The notes: generated by a model from the sequence alone, not told the origin. A stretch of DNA of 64,000 nt from GCA-2746795 sp963747345 (GCA_963747345.1 CAVVFA010000009.1:682001-746000); one strand, 5' to 3'; counted from the first letter of the stretch, positions 9,583-17,625 are shown. Made by a program: numbers and translations.

Positions 9583-9993
9583 ATGGCAAAAGTAGACTTT
9601 GACATTCAATTATTAGACGGCGAACCATCCAGCACCACCACGCTCTATCATCCTGGCGATTCACTCCGTGGCCAAGTCAATATCTTTACCGATGGCGATA
9701 TTAACTGTAAAAGCGTCCAGGCTCGCCTCATCTGGCATACGGAAGGACGCGGCACACAGTATCAAGAAAAAATAGCCGAAACGCAGTTATTTGATGGCAC
9801 GCTCAAAGCAGGCTTCCCCAATTCCTTTAATTTTGCCTTTGATTTGCCCCGCGACCCATGGAGTTATGAAGGACATTACGTCAGTGTTGTCTGGGCTGTG
9901 CAAGTTGATATCGACGTGCCATGGGGCAAAGATATTATAGAAGAGAAGCCATTTCTGTTACGGCCGTTATTAACCAGCAAAGATCCGTATTAG
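9583..9993 (+). CDS. soluble arrestin-like (Spo0M/Vps26-type) protein
   Basis: 136 residues with no membrane segment. YHPGDSLRGQVNIFTDGDINCKSVQARLIWHTEG and FPNSFNFAFDLPRDPWSYEGHYVSVVWAVQVDIDVPWGKDI match the arrestin N-fold seen in Spo0M and Vps26 relatives. An RBS-like AGGGG lies 5-10 bases upstream. The TAG stop is contributed by the TTAGG end of a MITE-like element (9990-10104), so the native C-terminus may have been longer. Confidence 0.65.
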   Translation: MAKVDFDIQLLDGEPSSTTTLYHPGDSLRGQVNIFTDGDINCKSVQARLIWHTEGRGTQYQEKIAETQLFDGTLKAGFPNSFNFAFDLPRDPWSYEGHYVSVVWAVQVDIDVPWGKDIIEEKPFLLRPLLTSKDPY

Positions 9994-10104
9994 GTAAACC
10001 ACAAAAAGTTTTCAAAATTGTCAACACGCAAAATTGTGGTTTCCTTCAAGGAAAAGCGGGTTTCGTGCAATTTTATTTCCGAAAACTTTTCCGCTTTTAC
10101 CTAA
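9990..10104 (+). mobile_element. MITE-like element A, copy 1
   Basis: 115 bp with imperfect terminal inverted repeats beginning TTAGGTAAA and ending TTTACCTAA, with an inner AAAAGTTTTC repeat and a central TTTCCTTCAAGGAAA dyad. A copy over 90% identical lies reversed at 32108-32223. There is no coding capacity and no clear target duplication. It supplies the stop codon of the upstream gene. The remaining gap to 10223 holds a weak ACAGGT/ACCTGT hairpin near 10172-10190. Confidence 0.85.
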
Positions 10105-10223
10105 CCTGATAGATTTGCCAAAATAGTCTAATTTCAAGCCCATTTTGCATTGTAAAACATCGTTTTCACGCAAACAGGTCATAAACCTGTCGGGTTTTTA
10201 GCTTGCTAGGAGTTGCAAAGATT

Positions 10224-10508
10224 ATGGGATCAAAAATCATGGAACAATGGGAATACTTCACCACCTTCATCGAAGCAGACATGCAAGAGATTGAATATAG
10301 TCATGAAGCGATGATACCACCTGGAGAACATCCCAAATTCTCACCCTACGCCACCATGCCGGAACTCAATCGGCTGGGCGAAAAAGGGTGGGAACTCATT
10401 CAAATGACACCAGTCATCACGGGCAAAAACCACGATGTTCTTGTGCATCCAAACAACATGACTTATTGGGGCAATACCTATTTCTGCGTATTCAAACGCC
10501 GCATCTAA
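10224..10508 (+). CDS. small protein, DUF4177-like
   Basis: 94 residues from ATG 10224, chosen because AGGAG sits 11 bases upstream. WEYFTTFI at the start and LNRLGEKGWELIQMTPV in the middle recall the small DUF4177 family (WEY..., LNxLGxxGWEL). It ends in YFCVFKRR. Function is unknown. The amidase gene follows 11 bases after the stop. Confidence 0.6.
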   Translation: MGSKIMEQWEYFTTFIEADMQEIEYSHEAMIPPGEHPKFSPYATMPELNRLGEKGWELIQMTPVITGKNHDVLVHPNNMTYWGNTYFCVFKRRI

Positions 10509-10519
10509 CAGAAACTTCA

Positions 10520-12034
10520 ATGACTGACACCTTCCCCCTCACTGAAAAAACGATTGTTGAACTGCAAGCCGCCATGTCGTCGGGCGAGCTCACGGCTCGT
10601 CGGCTCGTCGAACTGTATCTGGAACGCATTGAGCAGCTAGACAAACAAGGCCCCGCTGTCAACGCGATCATCGAAATCAACCCTGATGTGCTAGCGATTG
10701 CGGATCAACTTGATGCGGAACGTGCCGAAAAAGGTATACGCAGCCCCCTGCATGGCATTCCCATCATCCTCAAAGACAATATCGACACGGCCGACAAGAT
10801 GCAAACAACGGCCGGTTCTCTAGCATTGGCCGGGCATGTAGCGCAGCAAGATGCTTTTTTGGTGGAACGACTGCGTGCCGCTGGTGCGATTATTCTGGCG
10901 AAGGCCAACTTGAGCGAGTGGGCGAATTTCCGCACGTCTCGGTCGTCGTCTGGGTGGAGCAGCCGAGGGGGACAAACGCGCAATCCGTATGCCGTAGATC
11001 GTAATCCGTGTGGGTCTAGTTCTGGCTCAGCGGTGGCAGTTTCGGCTAATTTTTGCGCGGCGGCTATCGGCACGGAAACGGATGGCTCTGTCGTCTGCCC
11101 CAGCCATACCAATGGCGTGGTGGGCATCAAACCAACGATTGGGCTGGTGAGCCGTTCGGGTATCATTCCCATCGCCCACAGCCAGGACACGGCCGGGCCG
11201 ATGGGGCGCACGGTGGCTGATGCAGTTGCCATTTTAGGCGCAATAGCCGGTTCAGACCCGCGTGACCCCGTCACAGCAGAAAGTGAAGGCAAGGCGCACG
11301 CCGACTACACGCAATTCCTTGAGGCAAACGGCTTGCAGGGGGCGCGAATTGGGGTGGCTCGCAATTTCTTCGGCTATAACCCCGATGTGGATGCGATTAT
11401 TGAGGCGAGTATTGAGGTGATGCGTGCGCAAGGGGCGGTAATTGTGGAGGATGCGAATATTGAAACGGAAACGGCCGTTTCCCCCACAGAATTAGAAGTG
11501 CTCCTCTACGAATTCAAATCAGATCTGAACGCCTACCTGGAATCGGTATCACCGGATGCCCGCGTCCACACCCTGGCCGACATCATCGCCTTCAATGAAG
11601 CCCATGCAGACAGGGTAATGCCTTATTTTGGGCAGGGACGCATGGTGGCGGCGCAAGAAAAAGGCTCGCTGCAATCAGCGGCTTACCTGGAGGCATTGGC
11701 TGATAATCACCGGCTCATGCGCGAAGAAGGCATCGACAAGGTACTGCAAGCAAATAACCTGGACGCGATTGTCGCCCCCACAGGCTGCCCGGCCTGGCTC
11801 ACAGATTGGGTAAATGGCGACAATTACGGCGGGGCAAGTTCCACACCAGCGGCCGTGGCTGGCTATCCCAATATCACCGTTCCGGCCGGATTCATTCATG
11901 GGCTGCCCATCGGCATTTCGTTTTTCTCCACAGCATACCAGGAACCCACACTTATCAAACTGGCTTATGCGTTTGAACAAGCAACAAAAGTACGTAAGTC
12001 TCCTCAGTTTTTGCCTTCGGTGGTTTTTGAATAA
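10520..12034 (+). CDS. amidase (amidase-signature family)
   Basis: 504 residues from ATG 10520. It hydrolyses C-N amide bonds with a Ser-cisSer-Lys triad. The catalytic Lys lies in PIILKDNIDT (about 85). The Gly/Ser signature is NPCGSSSGSAVAVSANFCAAAIGTETDGS (about 165-193), and SVVCPSHTNGVVGIKPT follows. The C-terminus has the common TPAAVAGYPNITVPAGF. Sequence does not separate general amidases from peptide amidases; it is not a GatA, as no gatB/gatC neighbours exist. One AACGGCCGTT at 11470 gives ETAV. Confidence 0.93.
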   Translation: MTDTFPLTEKTIVELQAAMSSGELTARRLVELYLERIEQLDKQGPAVNAIIEINPDVLAIADQLDAERAEKGIRSPLHGIPIILKDNIDTADKMQTTAGSLALAGHVAQQDAFLVERLRAAGAIILAKANLSEWANFRTSRSSSGWSSRGGQTRNPYAVDRNPCGSSSGSAVAVSANFCAAAIGTETDGSVVCPSHTNGVVGIKPTIGLVSRSGIIPIAHSQDTAGPMGRTVADAVAILGAIAGSDPRDPVTAESEGKAHADYTQFLEANGLQGARIGVARNFFGYNPDVDAIIEASIEVMRAQGAVIVEDANIETETAVSPTELEVLLYEFKSDLNAYLESVSPDARVHTLADIIAFNEAHADRVMPYFGQGRMVAAQEKGSLQSAAYLEALADNHRLMREEGIDKVLQANNLDAIVAPTGCPAWLTDWVNGDNYGGASSTPAAVAGYPNITVPAGFIHGLPIGISFFSTAYQEPTLIKLAYAFEQATKVRKSPQFLPSVVFE

Positions 12035-12041
12035 CTTGGTG

Positions 12042-12239
12042 ATGCGTGTGAACTGTGCTGGCTGCGGTGCGGAGACTATCAATGTGCGGGAAGTGATGGT
12101 GGGGAAACGGCCGTTGTGCGCCACCTGCGCGAATAAAATTAGCCTTTCCCCAGGCGCAGCATCTCGGCAAATTCAGGCGGCATGTCTGTCGCCTCAATCG
12201 CCTGCGCCGCCTTCTCCACATCATACGCTACCCGAATAA
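12042..12239 (+). CDS. small zinc-ribbon peptide (possible fragment)
   Basis: 65 codons. The first 35 residues form a Cys4 zinc ribbon (CAGC...CATC) with REVMVGKRPLC between, resembling the C-terminal zinc finger of FmdE/TraR-like proteins. The rest is antisense to the phosphoesterase 3' end and looks unnatural. It may be a gene remnant or a short protein. Confidence 0.35.
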   Translation: MRVNCAGCGAETINVREVMVGKRPLCATCANKISLSPGAASRQIQAACLSPQSPAPPSPHHTLPE

Positions 12240-12867
12240 AGTCAACCGATAACGCTTTTCCCTCAACCGAAAGTGTCAGGTAACAGGCGCGGGGATCGTT
12301 GTCTTTGGGTTTGCCCACGCTACCCGCGTTGATGACGTGACGACCGCTGCCCAATACGCGGTGGTAGGGCAAGTGGGTATGTCCACACACCAACACGTCT
12401 GCCTTCGCCAAATCCAACAGCCGTTCCAGACTGGTTTCCGGCCTGTCTTCATACAGGTATTCATTCACCTTTCGTGGGCTGCCGTGCACCAACACGACCT
12501 TCAACTCGCCCATTTGGAGCGGAATTTTGTCTACCAACTGGCGCAGATATGCTTTGTTTTCGGTGGTGGTGTGGGCGTTTGACCAGGTGATGGAGCGCAC
12601 GCCCAGCGCCTGCGCTTCCGGCGTGCGGTAGGCGCAACCGCAGTCATCACTGTCCTGCCCGACGCCTTGATCGTAGTTGCCCATGATGGTGGGGATGTCG
12701 CGTTCGCGGATGGCGTCAATGACTTCGTTGGGGAATGTGCCGTAGCCCACCAAATCGCCCAGGCAGTACAGGTTTTCCTGGCTGCGGGCATCCATGTCGG
12801 CCAAAACAGCTTCAAGCGCGGGTAAATTGGCGTGTATATCGCCAAAAATAGTGATTTGTTTCATCAT
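12139..12867 (-). CDS. calcineurin-like metallophosphoesterase (YfcE-type)
   Basis: 242 residues with all metal-ligand motifs of the superfamily: GDIHAN (9-14), GDLVGYG (37-43), GNYD (63-66), LVHGSP (about 124) and GHTHLP (about 160). Compact single-domain proteins of this type cleave phosphodiesters in vitro; the substrate is unknown. Its start overlaps the stop of the ArsR-ArsC gene (ATGA), so it is translationally coupled to the arsenate reductase. Confidence 0.9.
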   Translation of the reverse strand: MMKQITIFGDIHANLPALEAVLADMDARSQENLYCLGDLVGYGTFPNEVIDAIRERDIPTIMGNYDQGVGQDSDDCGCAYRTPEAQALGVRSITWSNAHTTTENKAYLRQLVDKIPLQMGELKVVLVHGSPRKVNEYLYEDRPETSLERLLDLAKADVLVCGHTHLPYHRVLGSGRHVINAGSVGKPKDNDPRACYLTLSVEGKALSVDFIRVAYDVEKAAQAIEATDMPPEFAEMLRLGKG

Positions 12868-13637
12868 GTCTCCTTTTGCTGGCGTTCTATCATCAAGCGT
12901 AAATAGTTGATGCGGGTAGATAATTCTCGTGCTGTTTGTAAAAATCCTTGAAATTGTTCGTCTTCCGACCCGCTTATGGCCGCCGGATCAGGGAAACTCC
13001 AGTGAATTTGCTGAGGATCACCGGGGAAAATGGGGCAGATTTCACGCACCTGGTCGCAAACAGTAATAATGTATTCGAAAGTCTGGCCGACAAATTCATC
13101 CATGTGTTTGGATCGTTGGTTACTAATATCTATGTTCATGGTGGCTGCGGCGCGGACAGCCAGTAGATGGACGATTCCTGGTTCACTGCCCGCGCTGTAA
13201 ACTTCCACCAGGCTGCCGCCGCTGGTACGCAAAATGCCTTCGGCCAGTTGGGAGCGGGCGCTGTTGTGGGTGCAGAGGAAAAGGACACGAAACGGCCGTT
13301 TCTCCTCGTTCCCTTTTTCATCAGCAGGTTGAGATTCCGCAGGTGTCAGGGCGGGATGTAATGCCTGCCCACTGGCGATGTACAAGGCACGTAATTGGGT
13401 TATATCCAGACTGTAATAGACATCACGACCATCGGCACTGCTGCGCCGCTCGGTAATTACCTGCCCTTTGCGCAGCAGGCGCAAATGGTAGGAAATGAGA
13501 TTCTGTGGTCGTTGCAGTCCCTCTACCAATTCTTGTACACGCCGGTCGCTTTCTGTCAGGGCGGCAATAATTTGCCAACGTATATCATGGGAAACTAACT
13601 TGAGGAAATTCTGTGGGGAGTTGGTCGTAGCAATCAT
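12864..13637 (-). CDS. ArsR-type regulator fused to arsenate reductase-like LMW phosphatase
   Basis: 257 residues. The N-terminal winged helix (1-90) shows VQELVEGLQRPQNLISYHLRLLRKGQVI. The C-terminal domain (about 112-245) is low-molecular-weight phosphatase-like with the CX5R loop in FLCTHNSARSQLAEG and the DPAAISG/late Asp motif, as in thioredoxin-coupled ArsC. Likely role: arsenate reduction with built-in transcription control. The HTH lacks the Cys-x-Cys metal site of the other ArsR proteins here. A variant operator at 13665-13680 lies just upstream. Confidence 0.85.
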   Translation of the reverse strand: MIATTNSPQNFLKLVSHDIRWQIIAALTESDRRVQELVEGLQRPQNLISYHLRLLRKGQVITERRSSADGRDVYYSLDITQLRALYIASGQALHPALTPAESQPADEKGNEEKRPFRVLFLCTHNSARSQLAEGILRTSGGSLVEVYSAGSEPGIVHLLAVRAAATMNIDISNQRSKHMDEFVGQTFEYIITVCDQVREICPIFPGDPQQIHWSFPDPAAISGSEDEQFQGFLQTARELSTRINYLRLMIERQQKET

Positions 13638-13664
13638 AGGCGTTATTCCATCAAATAAAAATGA

Positions 13665-13680
13665 ATCAAATTATATTGAT
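13665..13680. promoter_or_regulatory. ArsR-type operator (variant)
   Basis: ATCAA-N6-TTGAT, 28 bases upstream of the ArsR-ArsC start. Geometry equals the TTCAA-N6-TTGAA sites at 14167, 18445, 22036, 24105 and 24201. Confidence 0.5.
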
Positions 13681-13693
13681 GTAATTATACAAA

Positions 13694-13730
13694 AAAAGAG
13701 CAGCCATGCAACTCGTTGCGCTGCTCTTTT
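13694..13730 (-). terminator. intrinsic terminator after arsR
   Basis: AAAAGAGCAGC pairs with GCTGCTCTTTT over 11 bp with a 15-nt loop. Runs of A and T on both sides make it bidirectional; on the minus strand it ends the arsR gene at 13758. Confidence 0.8.
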
Positions 13731-13757
13731 TCTTTTCGTTTTTAAGATCTTATTCAC

Positions 13758-14132
13758 TTACGCAGTAACAGTGAATTCCTTTGGCATAATAAGCTGTCCT
13801 TCTGGTCCACAGACAGTGCGTTCTTGAATGCGGGTCGGGTCGAGGAAGTGGTTGAACCAGGTATGCCAACGGATGGCGGCGGCGCGGTCTACGGTGTAAT
13901 AAATCCAACGGCCATCTACCCGGTCGCGCCGTGACTTTACCAAGCCAGCTTTCTCCAGAATGCGTAAGTGGTGGGAAAGCAGGTTGCGGGCCAGACCCAG
14001 GGTTTCTTGCAGCTCACAGTTGCAGGAGTCGCCGCTCATCAGTTCAGCGAAGATGCGTAAACGGTTCGGATCGGATAAGGCTTTGAGAACGGCCGTTAAT
14101 TCAGCAATTTCTGTCTCGTTTTCAGGTAACAT
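13758..14132 (-). CDS. arsR: ArsR-family metalloregulator
   Basis: 124 residues from ATG 14132, chosen because GGAG sits 8 bases upstream and longer starts would run through the operator. ALSDPNRLRIFAELMSGDSCNCELQETLG holds the Cys-x-Cys metalloid site in helix alpha3. RNLLSHHLRILEKAGLV is the recognition helix and RRDRVDGRWIYYTVD the wing. A C-terminal CGPEG motif is shared with two paralogs here and could supply a third Cys ligand. It is expected to repress until As(III) or Sb(III) binds. Confidence 0.9.
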   Translation of the reverse strand: MLPENETEIAELTAVLKALSDPNRLRIFAELMSGDSCNCELQETLGLARNLLSHHLRILEKAGLVKSRRDRVDGRWIYYTVDRAAAIRWHTWFNHFLDPTRIQERTVCGPEGQLIMPKEFTVTA

Positions 14133-14166
14133 GCACATCACTCCATCTCGTCTTTCAGGCTGATAA

Positions 14167-14182
14167 TTCAATTGCAGTTGAA
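14167..14182. promoter_or_regulatory. ArsR operator TTCAA-N6-TTGAA
   Basis: A perfect half-site pair with a 6-base spacer, 35 bases upstream of arsR, so likely autoregulatory. Confidence 0.7.
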
Positions 14183-14225
14183 GCATAGGGGAGGTGCAGA
14201 TGTTTGTCAAGAAACGGCCGTTACC

Positions 14226-14516
14226 CTACCAAAATTCCTGCGCCAACCCTTCCCAGGGCGAGCGCCAAACCTCTGGCAGCAGTTGGATGATAACTCGACC
14301 ATTGCCAGCCAGGAAAAGCGCCTCTAAAGCACGCCGCGCCTGATCCAGCGTTACTTCTCCAGCCGGACAGCCAGCACAGTTCATCACCAGGTCCACTTCA
14401 ATCCGCTCTGGAAAAAGACGAATGGCGCGAACCATTTGCAGCGCAACCAGCGACATGCCATAGGTCGGGTGGATAATCGTTTTGAGGGCGGCTTGAATGT
14501 CAGCTTCTGTCGGCAT
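14226..14516 (-). CDS. DUF59/MIP18-type iron-sulfur assembly-like protein
   Basis: 96 residues. IQAALKTIIHPTYGMSLVALQMVRAI and MNCAGCPAGEVTLDQARRALEAL follow the DUF59 pattern (helix, DPE-like loop, V-x-L, then a Cys-rich TxxGC turn). Related SUF/PaaD proteins help Fe-S assembly. Here the loop is HPTYG rather than DPE. It overlaps the gene behind it by 17 bases and belongs to a run with two small Cys-rich proteins. Confidence 0.65.
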   Translation of the reverse strand: MPTEADIQAALKTIIHPTYGMSLVALQMVRAIRLFPERIEVDLVMNCAGCPAGEVTLDQARRALEALFLAGNGRVIIQLLPEVWRSPWEGLAQEFW

Positions 14517-14805
14517 GGGGTTGTACGCCTAGCGCATCCAGGTGTTGGCGGATAGCGGGCATGGAGAGTTTGCCGCCGCTGGTGACAACAGCGCCGTTGA
14601 CCAGTACCAGGGGAAGTTGGCTATCAGGCGGCAGAGGCGGGCAGTCGGGGTCGAAGAGGTCAAAATAGGTGATGGAAACGGCCGTTCCGTACCGCGCCCG
14701 CAATTTTCCACTCATCCAGCCAGCCAGATCGCGCCAAGTCTCTTTAACGCCTTCCGTGCAGGCCACCGGCGCCCCGATGATCTGAATACTGACTGACTCG
14801 CTCAT
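14500..14805 (-). CDS. YuzD-like thioredoxin-fold small protein
   Basis: 101 residues from ATG 14805. VSIQIIGAPVACTEG, then VSITYFDLFDPDCPPLP and LPLVLVNGAVVTSGGKLSMPAIRQHLD resemble the DUF1462/YuzD thioredoxin-like family (beta-alpha-beta, late cis-Pro-like loop). The first Cys motif is CTEG rather than CxxC, so it may be a carrier rather than a redox enzyme. Its start overlaps the FmdB-like stop by four bases. Confidence 0.55.
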   Translation of the reverse strand: MSESVSIQIIGAPVACTEGVKETWRDLAGWMSGKLRARYGTAVSITYFDLFDPDCPPLPPDSQLPLVLVNGAVVTSGGKLSMPAIRQHLDALGVQPHADRS

Positions 14806-15038
14806 CCGCAGCCGCACCCACCGGAGCCGCAGCCACAGCCGCTGCCCATCATCGGCAAGGGTAAACTGCTTCCTCCTGCCGTTTGACCAATAAAAACACC
14901 CACAGTCAATACCTGCTGTGTCTCCACTGCATGGCACACCGGGCACTCCGGCTGTAATCCGGCGTCTTTTTCCTTAAATGAAGCCCGTACCGTAAACGGG
15001 TGTCCGCATTGTATACAGCGAAAATCATACATCGGCAT
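14802..15038 (-). CDS. FmdB-type zinc-ribbon protein
   Basis: 78 residues from ATG 15038 with GGAG 8 bases upstream. MYDFRCIQCGHPFTV...CPVC is the FmdB/CxxC regulatory zinc-ribbon signature, and the tail is Gly/Cys-rich (GSGCGCGSGGCGCG), common in this family. Function is unknown. It heads the small-protein run FmdB, YuzD-like, DUF59. Confidence 0.8.
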   Translation of the reverse strand: MPMYDFRCIQCGHPFTVRASFKEKDAGLQPECPVCHAVETQQVLTVGVFIGQTAGGSSLPLPMMGSGCGCGSGGCGCG

Positions 15039-15054
15039 AGCACTACTCCGGTTG

Positions 15055-15333
15055 TTAGCTTTCTGCACTATGCAGTAAGCGAATTTTTTCCACAATCCAC
15101 ATTCTCACCAACGAAGAAGCGGGAATATCATAGCTGCGGGCAATTGTTTCGATTTGCTCCTTTAGCGAAGGAGCCACACGAATTGCCATGACTGTTTTCA
15201 CTTCGCCTGGAACCGGTTGATAGCCGCCGCTGACAATTTCCAACTCATCCAGATAATCGGTGAGGTCATGGGTATCCCAAAACTCCGCTTCTTCTTTTAC
15301 CGATGCGAATGTTGGTATAGTTGCTTTACTCAT
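15055..15333 (-). CDS. CopG/RHH-type antitoxin
   Basis: 92 residues from ATG 15333. FASVKEEAEFWDTHDLTDYLDELEIV is the typical N-terminus of CopG-like antitoxins paired with BrnT toxins. The C-terminal AIRVAPSLKEQIETIARSYDIPASSLVRMWIVEKI is the ribbon-helix-helix-like DNA-binding part. It overlaps the toxin stop by 8 bases. Confidence 0.8.
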   Translation of the reverse strand: MSKATIPTFASVKEEAEFWDTHDLTDYLDELEIVSGGYQPVPGEVKTVMAIRVAPSLKEQIETIARSYDIPASSLVRMWIVEKIRLLHSAES

Positions 15334-15628
15334 CTCCAGTTTCCTTTTGTGCTCTATATAAAGCACGCTCTTTCTTCGACATATCGCGGGCGGTGATTAC
15401 GTAATATACGCCATTTGTTTCCTGAGCGTTTAAGACAATTGTTAGCAAACGTTTTTCTGCTCGCCCTAAAACCATCACCCGTCCCTCTTTTGCCCGGAAA
15501 AAAAGTGCGCCAGGGTCACTCAAAGAGCGTTCAACTTCCTCCGGGACAACATCGTGTCTGGCAATATGCTCAATGTTCCAGTCATCCCAAATGAGTTGGG
15601 TAATGGTGATTTCTATGTCGTCCATCAT
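15326..15628 (-). CDS. BrnT-type toxin
   Basis: 100 residues. LIWDDWNIEHIARHDVVPEEVERSLSDP matches the BrnT W-D-xx-N-x-xHI-xxHxV-xxE-V motif, RVMVLGRAEKRLLTIVL the middle strands, and YYVITARDMSKKERALYR the C-terminal core. BrnT proteins are RelE-fold RNases. The toxin precedes its antitoxin, the normal order. A perfect palindrome at 15638-15664 lies just upstream. Confidence 0.85.
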   Translation of the reverse strand: MMDDIEITITQLIWDDWNIEHIARHDVVPEEVERSLSDPGALFFRAKEGRVMVLGRAEKRLLTIVLNAQETNGVYYVITARDMSKKERALYRAQKETGDE

Positions 15629-15637
15629 TTATTAAGG

Positions 15638-15664
15638 CAAGCGTATTACATTGTAATACGCTTG
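15638..15664. promoter_or_regulatory. palindromic operator of the toxin-antitoxin pair
   Basis: Perfect 13-base arms (CAAGCGTATTACA and complement) around a single centre base, 10 bases upstream of the toxin start. The core GTATTACAxTGTAATAC suits a ribbon-helix-helix repressor. Confidence 0.7.
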
Positions 15665-15677
15665 TCAATAGTATGTC

Positions 15678-17534
15678 TTACGCGATAACTGGTTCAGAAT
15701 ACATCTGTGCGCCCAATTCGGCCAGCATTACCAGCCCTTGTACCTCCTGTGCCAGCAGGGGGATGGTCAGCACGGGCGTGTCGAAGCGTTCCTGAATTTC
15801 CGCCAGATAGCCAGCCTGCATGGCCCGGCGCGATTTTGTGAAAGGCGTATCTGCCTGCTCTTCGGGAATGACAAAGTTAGCCACAGCCAGCCCGGTGGGA
15901 ATGTCCAGCGTAGCCAGTTCCTGGCTGGCGCGGTATGCCTCAATGATAGGGGTGGATTCCGGGTACATGACAAAGGCGAAGGTGCTGCGTTCCGGGCTGC
16001 GCATCATGTCAATTACGTCGGCGAAACGCTGCTTGGCGATGTCATCGACAACGGCCGTTTCCACCGAGGCAAACGCCTTCACATCTATCTGCTTGCTCCA
16101 ATCCATCGGCAGTTCCAACATGCGCAGGGTATGGCCGGTGGGCGCGGTGTCAAAAACGACACTCTGCCACGGCCCATCCGAGGCAAATTCGATGAAACGG
16201 TCGAAGGCGGCAATCTCTTCCGTGCAGGGGGAGTCTAACTCTTCGGCCATGGCTTTGATGGCGCCTTCGGGACGGCCGCGCTGGCGGGCATCGTCGAGGA
16301 TGCGCTTTTTGTACACTTCGCCCATCGCTTTGGGGTCAATTTTCACCGCCCACAGGTTGGGCAGGCCGGCCAGTGGCGCCGGTTCGTCGCCGACTGGTTC
16401 GCCCAGGACGTTGCCCAAATGGGCGGCCGGATCGGTGGTGAGGAGCAGGGTTTTGATGCCCTGATTTGCCAGCCAAACGGCCGTTGCGCAAGAAGCCACC
16501 GTTTTGCCCACACCCCCCTTACCGGCAAAGAAAATAGTGCGCCGGTGGCCGTTGGGCGTGATGCGCGGCATAAATTCCGATGGATGGGACAGTTTGAAGG
16601 CGGCAGGAACGGCCGTGTGTCCATTCGCGCTAAAATGCGCCGTTTTTTCACCGTGCAGCAGAGCGGCGACGGTGCGCAAGCGTTCAATCCCCTTAATCTC
16701 GCCATCCATCAGGAACATGCGCCGTGCGGCGTAAGGCATCTCGCGTTCGATTTGGCTCAGGTAGCCCGCCTGCATCTCGGCGCGGGCGGCAAAGAGGGCG
16801 TTGGCGGTGGCTTCTGGCGGGATGATGCCGTTGATGATCAGTTCGTGGGTGTGGATGTCCAGTTTGCCCAGTTCGCCGATGGCTCGCTGCGTTTCATGGA
16901 TGGCGATGGCTTCCGGGTGCAGCACGAAGGTGAAACGGGTCTGCGCCGGGTCGCGCAAAATCGCCAGGGCGCGTTCGTATTTGAATTTGGCGCTCTGGAT
17001 GGCGGCGGCTGGCCCGATGCAGGTTTGCCCGCTGCCCTGTTCGGCGGCGCTGATGGTGTTGGCCCATTCAGCGGGCAGTTCCAGCAGGCGGATGGTGTGA
17101 CCGGTGGGCGCGGTATCGAAGACGATCACGTCAAACTCCACCGGCTGGTCGGCGGCGTTGTCCAGCACCAGGAAGTCGGTGAAGCGGTCGAAGGCGGCCA
17201 CTTCGGCGGTGCAGGGGCCGCTCATCTGTTCATTGATGACTTCGACCATGGGCGCGGGGAAGATGGCGCGGAGAGGAGCTAAAGCACGTTCTTTGTACTC
17301 TTCGGTAGCGGAATCGGGATCAATTTCCATAGCCCACAGATTGGCGATACCGGTCAGCGGCGTCATGTGATGGCCGATGGGTTGTTCAAACACGTCGGCT
17401 AAATTGGCCGCCGGGTCGGTGGTAATAATCAGGGTGCGTTTGCCGGCATCGGCGTGGCGCACGGCGGTGGCGCAGGCCATGCTGGTTTTGCCCACGCCGC
17501 CTTTACCGGAGAAGAAGATGAATTGGGGGTTCAT
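15678..17534 (-). CDS. arsA: arsenite-stimulated ATPase ArsA (duplicated)
   Basis: 618 residues with two homologous ATPase halves. P-loops are GKGGVGKTS at about 10 and GKGGVGKTV at about 337. Both halves carry DTAPTGHT and LELPAEW/LELPMDW. Cysteines in SGPCTAEVAAFDRF, GSGQTCIGPAA and SPCTEEIAAFDRF match the three metalloid-binding positions of E. coli ArsA. ArsA receives As(III)/Sb(III) from ArsD and drives an efflux permease; no ArsB or Acr3 is in view, so the partner may be elsewhere or be the ArsP-like permease at 22473. Four AACGGCCGTT or near copies lie inside. Confidence 0.93.
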   Translation of the reverse strand: MNPQFIFFSGKGGVGKTSMACATAVRHADAGKRTLIITTDPAANLADVFEQPIGHHMTPLTGIANLWAMEIDPDSATEEYKERALAPLRAIFPAPMVEVINEQMSGPCTAEVAAFDRFTDFLVLDNAADQPVEFDVIVFDTAPTGHTIRLLELPAEWANTISAAEQGSGQTCIGPAAAIQSAKFKYERALAILRDPAQTRFTFVLHPEAIAIHETQRAIGELGKLDIHTHELIINGIIPPEATANALFAARAEMQAGYLSQIEREMPYAARRMFLMDGEIKGIERLRTVAALLHGEKTAHFSANGHTAVPAAFKLSHPSEFMPRITPNGHRRTIFFAGKGGVGKTVASCATAVWLANQGIKTLLLTTDPAAHLGNVLGEPVGDEPAPLAGLPNLWAVKIDPKAMGEVYKKRILDDARQRGRPEGAIKAMAEELDSPCTEEIAAFDRFIEFASDGPWQSVVFDTAPTGHTLRMLELPMDWSKQIDVKAFASVETAVVDDIAKQRFADVIDMMRSPERSTFAFVMYPESTPIIEAYRASQELATLDIPTGLAVANFVIPEEQADTPFTKSRRAMQAGYLAEIQERFDTPVLTIPLLAQEVQGLVMLAELGAQMYSEPVIA

Positions 17535-17544
17535 AAGGTTTCCT

Positions 17545-17625
17545 TTGGGAATTTATTACAAAGGCACAAAGGCGACAAAGAGACAAAGAAGCGCTTTGTT
17601 TTGTTGTGCCGCTGTTTGGTTTTAT
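17545..17625. repeat. word dyad between arsA and arsD
   Basis: ACAAAGG words (ACAAAGGCACAAAGG, ACAAAGAGACAAAG) are followed by complementary CTTTGTTTTGTTGTGCC. The same words form the dyad at 48153-48232. Confidence 0.6.

Noticed and set aside
10165..10200. Terminator at the ACAGGT/ACCTGT hairpin
   Set aside because: The stem is only six to seven pairs and sits directly before a gene start; too weak to list as a terminator.
10388..10519. N-terminal extension of the amidase
   Set aside because: It overlaps the preceding gene in another frame; ATG 10520 starts at the normal family position.
15738..17370. Long plus-strand open frames opposite arsA
   Set aside because: They mirror high-GC third positions of a clear ArsA gene and have no recognisable domain.
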